A stretch of 64,000 nt of DNA. Origin: CALBJU01 sp965247125. GTDB lineage: Bacteria > Bacteroidota > Rhodothermia > Rhodothermales > UBA10348. How positions within the stretch are numbered: the stretch's first letter is position 1; every line of letters starts with the position of its first letter. Location: assembly GCA_965247125.1 (NCBI GenBank), contig CBDFGO010000003.1:620001-684000 (forward strand). The letters are read 5' to 3'. Under the pieces are notes generated by a model. It did not search any database, was not told where the DNA came from, and was given only the letters and a program-made list of their open reading frames with translations. Positions 57,701-64,000 of this stretch are shown one piece after another. The position numbers and the translations under genes were made by a program.

Positions 57701-58696
57701 GTCACCGGTCAATCCCAAATCCGCCAGCGAGACGAACTCCAGATTGGTGAGGGCCAGAATCAAGTCAATGGGAAAGGGGCCGGCGAAGGAATTTCCTCCC
57801 AGAGACAATTCCTGAAGGGTTCCGGCGAGATCGATCAGCGATGGCGGAATCGCACCCGATAGATTGTTGTTATCTAGCGCCAACTCCTCGAGACTGGACA
57901 GACTTCCAATGTCGGAAAAGATTTCGCCGCTGATTGCGTTATTGGACAGGCGAAGAATTCTCAATCCAGCGAATGCACCATCGGCGATGTTTGTGGCCCA
58001 TTCGGTGGGGAATTCTCCAACCAGATTGTTTGAGGACAGCTCAATTCCAGAGATCTGAACCAATGCAGATTTTCCCGCTGCGGGATCTTCAACCGAGAGG
58101 CCATACCACGTGTCGGGCGTCGAATCTGATAGCCAATTTGTGTTGTTGGTCCAGCTATCTCCGTTCATTGCATTATAAAACGCTGCAAGAGCATCCATTT
58201 CAGCCTGAGACAATTCAATGTCGGGCGGTGCTTCTCCCGTTCCTGAAAGCGTGATCACCACCGCACCATCAGGGGAGTTGTTATTTATCGAGATGGAGGC
58301 GTTTAAGGGCCCACTGGTCTGTGGCGAAAACTCAACCTGTAACTCGGCAGACGAACCAGGTTGCACCGTTCCAGAGACAGGTGTCAGGGAATAGTCTCCC
58401 GGATTGGCACCCCCCAGCGAAGCAGTCCAGGTCAAAGCAAGTTCGCCGGCATTCGAAATAGTGGCGGTGCCGATCCCCGTCTCACCAATGAGGACGAGGC
58501 CTAAGTCGATCGACGTCACATCGGCCTGAATCAGGGGCGAGATGCCCTGACCTGACAGCGCCACCTCGATGGTTTCGTCGGGGTTTGTGATGTCAACACG
58601 TAGTTTTGCCGTAGTTGGTCCGCGATTCGAGGGTTCGAAGTTCACATCGAACCCAAAAACGATAGGAATTCCGGTCTCATTGTTCGGCGGTAGCAT
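54791..58696 (-). CDS. Large LRR/choice-of-anchor-D surface protein, C-terminal part of a split gene
   Basis: A 1301-codon frame without signal peptide. In order: the end of one choice-of-anchor-D domain, another such domain, a plant-type LRR cap and about ten LRRs (roughly residues 165-455, for example LSGAIPPSLIDLAGTLQELSLGGN), an Ig-like domain, two more choice-of-anchor-D domains, and linkers. The C-terminal FlgD/Por-like sorting domain has QNFPNPFSHSTHIRYQI and FDLLGRLV. Its apparent start ATG lies inside a 20-bp tandem repeat. With one repeat copy removed the frame joins the upstream gene exactly, giving 2125 codons. As sequenced it probably cannot be exported on its own. Confidence 0.85.
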   Translation of the reverse strand: MLPPNNETGIPIVFGFDVNFEPSNRGPTTAKLRVDITNPDETIEVALSGQGISPLIQADVTSIDLGLVLIGETGIGTATISNAGELALTWTASLGGANPGDYSLTPVSGTVQPGSSAELQVEFSPQTSGPLNASISINNNSPDGAVVITLSGTGEAPPDIELSQAEMDALAAFYNAMNGDSWTNNTNWLSDSTPDTWYGLSVEDPAAGKSALVQISGIELSSNNLVGEFPTEWATNIADGAFAGLRILRLSNNAISGEIFSDIGSLSSLEELALDNNNLSGAIPPSLIDLAGTLQELSLGGNSFAGPFPIDLILALTNLEFVSLADLGLTGDVPDLSTHTSLKELHLENNAFSGPLPVWLGTLTNLESLWLGSNQFSGSVPSELGNLTQLQLLQLSSNQFDGELPDALTSLAALHTLLMSNNGFTGLPDFSGAQSLARLEVENNSLTFEDIEDNVGISTFVYAPQAEIGTARSETVTEGDNLGGILSLEVGGVNNQYQWFQDDSAIEGANMATYDSPAALSDAGDWILQVTNSIVPELTLSSGAISLLVERSPLLISPASFDFGGVNVGESGSTTIQLINPGAASVDFDLSLVDNVTNAFTASTASVVLDAFATIHIEIDFTPLSHGPATATLHVESLDPVTSFDVSFSGSGRSAVMALSPASFNFGIVVVGIGASESLTVSNTGELPLNFDVALSAVAGPGFSVSPTSGSIPSGSNMTLTVAFSPTSEGAQTASIELTSNDPDSPLSVDLSGSGVSFGIIGPEPQTLSPATGSGLEITVELVPDATPDSGTLFYRRTGESGYAQSAFVIGTTSASATIPTGFVTERGLEYYSVFVAGSLSASIPAVSEPSLFPVHLPVSVLFLEAQGAFIPDGYQMVSVPLLLQDPRIESVLNAFGPYDPVRWRILRWNPQTGVYDEFPNLPAGFTPCQAYWLITQQGQRFTVENGTSVQPEQPCELVARQGWNQISIPYSFAIRWEDVGGSDLLEPPVAYDPAAVQTDPYQYNQTILQPWNGYWINNRTDNDVPLVFSPVEAASKASKNGTSTADRALTYSVQLTASIAHLTLVDSNNLLGFSTLATDDYDRLDYAEAPPIGSFVRLSLLDEGQRLAGDFKLPSEEGKSWILEIDADLGKRAMVEGEFVGAELQDQGQLPANFDVYVFDEDLKERIPIAENRFGVYLSQELAQRRLRLVIGTPAFARGAGGGIPLLPVKVGLDQNFPNPFSHSTHIRYQIQETQEVVLQVFDLLGRLVTTLERSEQTAGWYDISWDGRDDSGANVASGMYVYKLSTGSAVQIRSMIRVK

Positions 58697-61188
58697 CGAA
58701 TCAAAGGCGGTAGCATCGAATCAAAGGCGGTATGGCTGAAATCACCGGAAGCGTCATCGATGATCGAGAAACTGACTTGCCTCAATCCAGGCCCATAGTT
58801 CGCGATACTTAATGTGTGGGATGCCGAAGCGTTCAGTCCAACGTTTCCGAACGCCAAAGACGGCGGAGAAAGCAAGACACCCGATAATTCTGTGCCAATA
58901 CCTGTGAGCGAAATAACGACCTGCGAATCTGGGGAATTGTTGGCAATGAGGAGGGATGCGTTTCGGGTTCCCGTGACCAACGGTGAAAAGTTGACATCCA
59001 GGATGGCCGAGGCTCCAGCTGCGATGGTGCCGCTGCTGGGCAACACGGAATAGACCGCCGGATCGGTTCCTCCGAGCGAAGCATCAAACACCAATGGCAG
59101 TTCGCCGGCATTCGTAAGCGTGACAGCGTGTGTAGAGACGTCACCAATCCGAGCGAAGCCAAAATCGACAGAAGTCACGTCGGGGTTTATCAGAGGCGAT
59201 ATCCCGGTGCCTGAAAGCGCAACATCAATGGTTTCAGAAGACGCGGCCCCTTGATTCGAGCCGTCTTTCCCCGCCGCTTCGGCGACCACGACGCGCAGTA
59301 TTCCGGTCAGAGCACCGCGAAGCTGTGGATCGAATCTGACGGTTATGTCTTTGTTGGAGCTGGCGGCTAGCGTCTGATCCTGACCATCCTGACTGAACGA
59401 CGCGGAAGCATCACTGACGATGGAAATGCTCAAATCAGCTGCTCCTGTTCCCGAATTAGAAACATTAATCATCGTAGTGGCAGGATCTCCGAGGCCCACA
59501 TTTTCAAAATCAAATGTCAGGGGCAAAACGGAGACATCCGAAACCAGAGCCGGTGCGACATTGACTGTAATCGCTTCACTGGTAAGCCCCAGGCCTGTCA
59601 CGATGGTATTGTTGACGCTCAGTGTGTACTCACCGGCATCCGTCAGTTCGGCCACCTTCGTGTAGGTCGCAGAGGTTGCACCGGCAATAGGGGATGCACC
59701 GGCAATAGGCGATGGACGCAGGTTCCACTGATACAGATTGCTGGTGCCCCCGGCAGCGAACATCAAAGTCAGAGGATCGCCTTCTGTCAAGTTCAGCGTA
59801 GCCTTGTCCCCAAACGATCCCTGGGGCGAATACGTAAAGGATACGATACCGATGTTTGGCTCCAGGTCCTCGAATGTCAACAAGTTGTTTTCGACTGTAA
59901 GCTGGGTCAGTGCGGGATACCCGGCGAAAGAAGGCACGCCCGTGAGCTGGTTGGAATCCAGCAGGAGTAGTTGAAGGGTGTTGATGGCAACAAGCTCGGT
60001 TGGGACATCTCCCGAGAGACTGTTTCCATAGAGAATCAGGGATCTTAATAACGTTAAATTGCCGAATTCTACCGGTATTTCCCCAGATATATCGTTGTTC
60101 TCCATGTTCAAACTTTGAAGCGCGCTCAAATCTCCCAGGGCGGGCTGGAGAGGGAGAGTGAACAGGTTGTTGCCGAGATCAACATCATTCAGGTTTCCCA
60201 TTCCTGAGTAATCGGTAACGAGAGTTCCGGTCAGCTGGTTTTGAGAACCGTTGATCTTTTCAAGATTGGCGAGATTAGCCAACGAAGCGGGAATGAGTCC
60301 CCCGATCGAGTTGGATTGAAAGTAGAGCTCCGTCAGACTGGTCATTGAGCCTAGCTCTATCGGTAACGTCCCGCTGATCTGATTCTGGGAGATATCCAGC
60401 TTCTGGAGAAGATTGAGGTTTCCAATCGCGGCAGGGATGCTTCCCGACAGCATGTTGTCCCGGACATAAAGCTCCTGAAGATTGGTCAGATTCCCGATCT
60501 CAGATGGAATAGCTCCAGTAAGTTGATTCGAAGCCACACTCATCGATGTCAAGTTCACGAGATCCCCAAGTTCACTCGGTAAGCTCCCATTGAACATATT
60601 GCCTGCGATAAAGAGCGACTGCAGTGACGTCATCAATCCGATCTCAGAGGGAATTCCACCTGACAGACTATTGTGCGATAGATCCAGCGTAAGCATCGCT
60701 GGAAGATCGGTCAACTCCACCGGAATGGATCCACCGAAGTTGTTGTTTCCCAGGCCCAGGTATTGCATAGAACCGAGCATGCCCAATTCCGGAAATATCG
60801 AGCCGCTGATAGTATTCTGATTCAGGTTCAGGGCTACAAGTTTTGAGAACACATGGTCATCCCGGATGGCAGCAGCCAGTGCTGACGGAATAACTCCTAC
60901 CAGATTGTTGTTGGACAGATCGATACCTGAGACATACGTCTCTCCAGCTATCTCACTGGTGCTTATGCCGTGCCAGTTGGAGACGGGACTTGGCCCATTC
61001 CAATTGGCAGCATCGGTCCAGCTCATGCCTCCCAACGCATTGTAGAGTGAGAGCAGGGCAGCCTTTTCAAGATCTTCAATCGACTGGCCAAAGCTTATGC
61101 GCGTGGGCATGACCACCATCAGCATCGTCAAGGCGACGATACGAAAAGCTGTCGAAGGTCCGCTGCGGAGGAAGCCCGGGGTCATCAC
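58642..61188 (-). CDS. LRR/choice-of-anchor-D surface protein, N-terminal part of a split gene
   Basis: An 848-codon frame with a signal peptide (ALTMLMVVMPTRISFGQ). It contains a plant-like LRR N-terminal cap (LLSLYNALGGMSWTDAANWNG), about 13 LRRs of the LSGSIPxELGNLxxL type at residues about 60-430, an Ig-like region, and three or more choice-of-anchor-D domains, each with a conserved LxGTG end. The last 18 codons (from LIRCYRRTMRPEF) do not fit the family: the frame shifts at a 20-bp tandem repeat and stops. Removing one copy restores the downstream domain. Likely a secreted adhesin; this allele lacks its C-terminal sorting domain. It overlaps the next frame by 55 bp. Confidence 0.85.
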   Translation of the reverse strand: MMTPGFLRSGPSTAFRIVALTMLMVVMPTRISFGQSIEDLEKAALLSLYNALGGMSWTDAANWNGPSPVSNWHGISTSEIAGETYVSGIDLSNNNLVGVIPSALAAAIRDDHVFSKLVALNLNQNTISGSIFPELGMLGSMQYLGLGNNNFGGSIPVELTDLPAMLTLDLSHNSLSGGIPSEIGLMTSLQSLFIAGNMFNGSLPSELGDLVNLTSMSVASNQLTGAIPSEIGNLTNLQELYVRDNMLSGSIPAAIGNLNLLQKLDISQNQISGTLPIELGSMTSLTELYFQSNSIGGLIPASLANLANLEKINGSQNQLTGTLVTDYSGMGNLNDVDLGNNLFTLPLQPALGDLSALQSLNMENNDISGEIPVEFGNLTLLRSLILYGNSLSGDVPTELVAINTLQLLLLDSNQLTGVPSFAGYPALTQLTVENNLLTFEDLEPNIGIVSFTYSPQGSFGDKATLNLTEGDPLTLMFAAGGTSNLYQWNLRPSPIAGASPIAGATSATYTKVAELTDAGEYTLSVNNTIVTGLGLTSEAITVNVAPALVSDVSVLPLTFDFENVGLGDPATTMINVSNSGTGAADLSISIVSDASASFSQDGQDQTLAASSNKDITVRFDPQLRGALTGILRVVVAEAAGKDGSNQGAASSETIDVALSGTGISPLINPDVTSVDFGFARIGDVSTHAVTLTNAGELPLVFDASLGGTDPAVYSVLPSSGTIAAGASAILDVNFSPLVTGTRNASLLIANNSPDSQVVISLTGIGTELSGVLLSPPSLAFGNVGLNASASHTLSIANYGPGLRQVSFSIIDDASGDFSHTAFDSMLPPLIRCYRRTMRPEFLSFLGSM
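58686..58732. repeat. 20-bp tandem duplication causing a frameshift
   Basis: Two perfect 20-bp copies (58686-58705 and 58706-58725) plus seven bases of a third (58726-58732). As 20 is not a multiple of three, two copies put the downstream half out of frame. One or four copies would join the two frames into one gene. This is a natural slipped-strand site. Confidence 0.92.
59677..59712. repeat. 18-bp in-frame tandem repeat in the LRR protein gene
   Basis: GCACCGGCAATAGG(G/C)GAT occurs twice in tandem, encoding SPIAGA twice. It is in frame and sits in the Ig-like linker region. It belongs with the other 15-20-bp tandem units in this window. Confidence 0.7.
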
Positions 61189-62487
61189 TCAATTTTGATT
61201 TGGTGGTGGTGGTGGGTTGCGAAGCGGTTCGACGGTGGGCGGCATACCCTGCTCAGTGGCAGGCTGACGTTGATCAACACCGGGTAGAATGGGTGACTGA
61301 ACACCGCCTGCCAGCTGCACCATCCGATTCCCCATCAGATTCAGGGGTTTGGGAGGTGGAGGTTCGATGCGACGGGCGCCGCCGAGCGGGTCGCCTCCCG
61401 GACCGCCAGTGTCCCGCATTCCCGCATTTCGCCCGCGACCCGCGTCGGCGGCGCTGAACTGCGGATCCAGACTGGCAGCCTGCTGGAAGAACGTAGCGGC
61501 ACCGCTGAAATCGCGTTCGTCCTCTCTCTGAAGTCCACGGCAATAAGCCAGAAACGCCTGCAGATTCTGCGTGGGAATTTCCTCGATTCGGGTCCGTTCA
61601 GCCTCCGTCTGCTGAATGCCTAGATCATCCAGCAGACTGAATACCATTCGCTTCTCCAGTTCAAAGAACCGGGCCAGACCACCCGTTTCACCCGATAGAG
61701 AGTGCGTAATTCCAGATGGGGACTCTACATAGGCGGGATCAAGGCGTAAATTATTGCCGGACAATATGTTATAGGTTCCTCCAATAATTCTCCCAGCTTG
61801 TAACAAGAGGCCTACACGGGGGGCAGACGCGGGATTAACGTATCCGCTCTCACCAAGGGCAAGCTCATCGACAAGCGCCTGGAGTCTGGCTCGTTCGACG
61901 ACCCGTAACTCGTTGACATTTTGCAAATCCAGCGAAATCATCTCCGCGAGCCCACGCCCGAGCGGAGCGTAATCGGCATCTGATCCCTGGTAGGTCATCG
62001 GAAAAACCGCTACGACATTTGGTTCAATTTCGGTGTCGCTCAGTTCGGCCTCCTCAGCAATTCTACCCTGCATTTCAATTATTGCAGACTCCCGCACCAG
62101 CCACGCATATCGCCCCTCCATCAAGCTTCGATAGGGCGAAAGGCGCGACACCTCCGGATAGCGGAGGTAATGCTCGAGCGCGGTGTCATGGTCACCGATT
62201 CCTTCACTAGCCAGCCCGAGATAGAACAACAGTTTGGCGTCACGCCCACCCAGGTCAAAGGCCGCAGAGAGGTATTCCTCGGCCTGAACTGGATTACCGG
62301 TGCGCATATAGATGGCTCCAAGGTCACGCAAGGGATCTGTTGCCGTCGGCTGGTTCAAAATTTCCCGCTCCAACCTTGAAATATCTCCGGCGTAATCGGT
62401 CAGGTTCTCATCCAGTCTTACAGATGTGCATCCAGATAGACCGAAGCAAATCGCAACGAGACACGCAGTTTCGACAATTCGTTTCAT
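61189..62487 (-). CDS. CsgG-like lipoprotein with TPR and proline-rich tail
   Basis: This protein of 432 residues has a lipobox (ACLVAICFGLSGC) with the start at 62487; the longer frame would hide it. Residues about 30-120 form TPR-like helices. Residues about 160-290 form a CsgG/FlgO-like domain (VVAVFPMTYQGSDADYAPLGRGLAEMISLDLQNVNELRVVERARLQALVDELAL; GRIIGGTY). The Gly/Pro-rich tail ends with PPPPPNQN. Proteins of this kind assemble or sense secretion pores in the outer membrane. It lies 1 bp upstream of the LRR gene, so the two are likely cotranscribed. Confidence 0.83.
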   Translation of the reverse strand: MKRIVETACLVAICFGLSGCTSVRLDENLTDYAGDISRLEREILNQPTATDPLRDLGAIYMRTGNPVQAEEYLSAAFDLGGRDAKLLFYLGLASEGIGDHDTALEHYLRYPEVSRLSPYRSLMEGRYAWLVRESAIIEMQGRIAEEAELSDTEIEPNVVAVFPMTYQGSDADYAPLGRGLAEMISLDLQNVNELRVVERARLQALVDELALGESGYVNPASAPRVGLLLQAGRIIGGTYNILSGNNLRLDPAYVESPSGITHSLSGETGGLARFFELEKRMVFSLLDDLGIQQTEAERTRIEEIPTQNLQAFLAYCRGLQREDERDFSGAATFFQQAASLDPQFSAADAGRGRNAGMRDTGGPGGDPLGGARRIEPPPPKPLNLMGNRMVQLAGGVQSPILPGVDQRQPATEQGMPPTVEPLRNPPPPPNQN

Positions 62488-62533
62488 TGTGATGGAAATT
62501 GGAGGGATACGATAAAAAGTCTGAAAAGCGGCT

Positions 62534-63562
62534 CTAATCAAGCATTCCAATCAGACTCTGCGCACGGCGCCCTGCCACGTCATATTCAGGGTCGTGGTCG
62601 AGGGCTTCTAAAAACTTGGCGTGAGCAGCTTGATAATCTCCCTGTTCCAACAGTTCGAGGGCTTCAGAATAGGACATCATCGCGTCGAGGGATCCAGAGT
62701 CGTCCCCACCCTCTGATGAGTCCTCCTCAAGCGTAGCATTGATCGCCTCGGCGGTCTTTTGACTGAGCTCTCTGAGGAGTCCAAATACCTTATCGACCTT
62801 ACCCTCAACCTGTTCTCCGGTTAGCAGTTCTCCAGTCTCGACGCTGACCATCCTGGTGCTCAACATCATGTCCTTGCCGTTCACGATGAATGAGCCAATG
62901 AGCACCGACTGAGCTCCAAGCAGTTCACCCATTCGCACTGCCGTGGCCTGGTTCACACGACCCGCATCCTGTTGTAGGTCCAATTCACTCAAGAGCCACT
63001 GGAGTCTCTCGCGTTCAACCACTCGAAGATTGGTGGCGCTTCCCAACTGATTGATCATAGTTGCAGCGAGACCCCTACTGAGTGGCTCATAATCGGAGGC
63101 ATTCGGTCCGAAGGAGCCGTTCGTGAAATCGATTACGGCAATTGTGCGGATCTGTCCGTCATACGAATTGACTCCGTAGCCTCCTTGCTCTTTCCTGGCT
63201 TCATAGTACGCGTGGATGAGCGGTGGCGGCTCCATATCCGGATCAAGTGAGACCACAGGGGGCTCCAACTCCAGCAGACTTCGAATGGCGCCGAGTGCTT
63301 CGTCTTCCATCCGACGCGCTGCGAAAATCCTACCCAGATAGTGGAATGCGGTCATCGTTTCGTCGCGACTCATCGTTTCGTCAGCGGCGATGGCATTGAA
63401 CAGTTCCAGCGCTCTGTCGAAGTCGGCCGAATCATACGCGGCGACGGCATCAGCCGTGGATTGAGCCCGTAGCGGAAGCGCGAAGAGCAGGCCGAAAAGA
63501 AAGATGACCAAAGCCGCTCGAAAGCTATCCCTTACTCTGATATCTGAGTTGAAACTTCCCAT
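62534..63562 (-). CDS. CsgG-like protein with TPR repeats
   Basis: A 342-residue protein with a signal peptide or anchor (LVIFLFGLLFALPLRAQ). TPR-like helices at residues about 35-110 (AAYDSADFDRALELFNAIAADETMSRDETM) precede a CsgG/FlgO domain. That domain reads IRTIAVIDFTNGSFGPNASDYEPLSRGLAATMINQL, then LRVVERERLQWLLSELDL, then GAQSVLIGSFIVNGKDMMLSTRMVSVETGEL. A further TPR unit follows (YSEALELLEQGDYQAAHAKFLEALDHDPEY). DETM is duplicated by an 18-bp tandem repeat (63352-63382). It is a paralogue of the next gene and shares its transcript. Confidence 0.83.
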   Translation of the reverse strand: MGSFNSDIRVRDSFRAALVIFLFGLLFALPLRAQSTADAVAAYDSADFDRALELFNAIAADETMSRDETMTAFHYLGRIFAARRMEDEALGAIRSLLELEPPVVSLDPDMEPPPLIHAYYEARKEQGGYGVNSYDGQIRTIAVIDFTNGSFGPNASDYEPLSRGLAATMINQLGSATNLRVVERERLQWLLSELDLQQDAGRVNQATAVRMGELLGAQSVLIGSFIVNGKDMMLSTRMVSVETGELLTGEQVEGKVDKVFGLLRELSQKTAEAINATLEEDSSEGGDDSGSLDAMMSYSEALELLEQGDYQAAHAKFLEALDHDPEYDVAGRRAQSLIGMLD

Positions 63563-63579
63563 GATGTATACCTCTGCTA

Positions 63580-64000
63580 CTACTGCTTTGTCAGCTCGAA
63601 GATTAATCGATGCTCCTCCTGTATGTCAAATGAGGGAGAGACAACGATTGAACCCGTTGATTGCCCTTGCGAGACTACATCATAGCCGAATTTTCGGACC
63701 GAAACCACATAATTTCCAGGTCCCAGCGCGAGAACGGCCGGAGTCTGCCTTTCCGCATTGATTCCGTTGATCCAAATATTGCCCCAGGGTGATCCTGGCG
63801 CGTGCGCGATGGTGACTTTGGCCTCGAAATAACAGGTGGACGTTTTCGTCTCTCCGGCCTCGATCGACAAGACGCGTTCAAAATCGGCAACATCAGGGTA
63901 GGATGGAGACTGGCAGGCAATCGTGCGCTCACCAGCCGCAACAGACCTCGTTCCAGCGGCTCCCGCGGCTGTTCCATCGACTGACACCGTCCCGTCCGGA
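63580..64000 (-). CDS. PEGA-domain protein, partial (continues beyond the window)
   Basis: The frame is open to the window edge, so its start is outside. About 138 residues are visible. They contain PEGA-like units: DGTVSVDGTAAGAAGTRSV with AAGERTIACQSPSYPDV, then GNIWINGINAERQTPAVLALGPGNYVVSVRKFGYDV. PEGA domains are beta-sandwich repeats on surface or periplasmic proteins. A GTG at 63987 could open a short frame but lies in the middle of a PEGA unit. It is upstream of two CsgG-like genes and the LRR protein, in what looks like one envelope operon. Confidence 0.75.
   Translation of the reverse strand, partial: PDGTVSVDGTAAGAAGTRSVAAGERTIACQSPSYPDVADFERVLSIEAGETKTSTCYFEAKVTIAHAPGSPWGNIWINGINAERQTPAVLALGPGNYVVSVRKFGYDVVSQGQSTGSIVVSPSFDIQEEHRLIFELTKQ

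Overview
The window looks like chromosomal DNA of a free-living, probably marine member of the Bacteroidota in the broad sense, most like the Rhodothermia/Balneolia side of that group. The evidence is an arginine operon built on an ArgF'-type acylornithine carbamoyltransferase, tandem DUF5916 outer-membrane proteins, DUF4252 proteins behind an ECF sigma/anti-sigma pair, and a surface protein ending in the NFPNPF-type C-terminal domain seen in secreted Bacteroidota proteins. Shine-Dalgarno sites are weak or absent at many starts. This placement is inference; no rRNA or tRNA gene was recognised.

Layout. 0-8 kb (minus strand): secreted or periplasmic enzymes, namely an NTF2-like protein, a proline racemase superfamily enzyme with an unusual Ser/Thr active-site pair, an S15 peptidase, two PQQ-type sugar dehydrogenases (one fused to ThuA) and a lipoprotein proline iminopeptidase-like hydrolase. 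8-20 kb: replication, repair and housekeeping genes (tag, mreB, dnaA, bcp, uvrC, nth, asnB). A 224-bp gap between the convergent tag and mreB genes is AT-rich and carries DnaA boxes, so it is a good oriC candidate. A second DnaA-box cluster lies upstream of dnaA.

20-40 kb is an amino-acid biosynthesis block: ilvD-ilvB-ilvN-ilvC-leuB-leuA-leuC-leuD, a small PadR-like regulator, then argG-DUF1611-argC-argD-argF'-argB-argE-argH. Both operons are preceded by short unannotated leader peptides whose composition matches the operon product. The ilv/leu leader is 15 codons, nine of them internal Leu/Ile codons. The arg leader is 32 codons with six Arg codons within eight positions. The arg leader is followed by a perfect 13-bp terminator hairpin with a T-run, a competing antiterminator pairing and a sequestering pairing. 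A sigma70-like promoter places transcription start almost on the leader ATG. Together these make a complete candidate arginine attenuator, the strongest candidate here for an undescribed system. The operon has no recognisable glutamate N-acyltransferase; DUF1611 is proposed to fill that step. ArgF' has Ala at the residue that separates N-acetyl- from N-succinylornithine enzymes.

40-64 kb: two DUF5916 outer-membrane paralogues, a 30-residue single-span membrane peptide, transaldolase, a beta-CASP nuclease, an 18-residue-repeat surface protein, an iron alcohol dehydrogenase, an S41 protease, the sigma/anti-sigma/DUF4252 operon, an outer-membrane barrel, and a very large LRR/choice-of-anchor-D surface protein. 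A 20-bp tandem duplication has split that last gene into two reading frames. It is followed upstream by two CsgG-like genes and a PEGA-domain gene that runs off the window. Short tandem duplications of 15-20 bp recur across the window, two of them duplicating gene 3' ends including stop codons.
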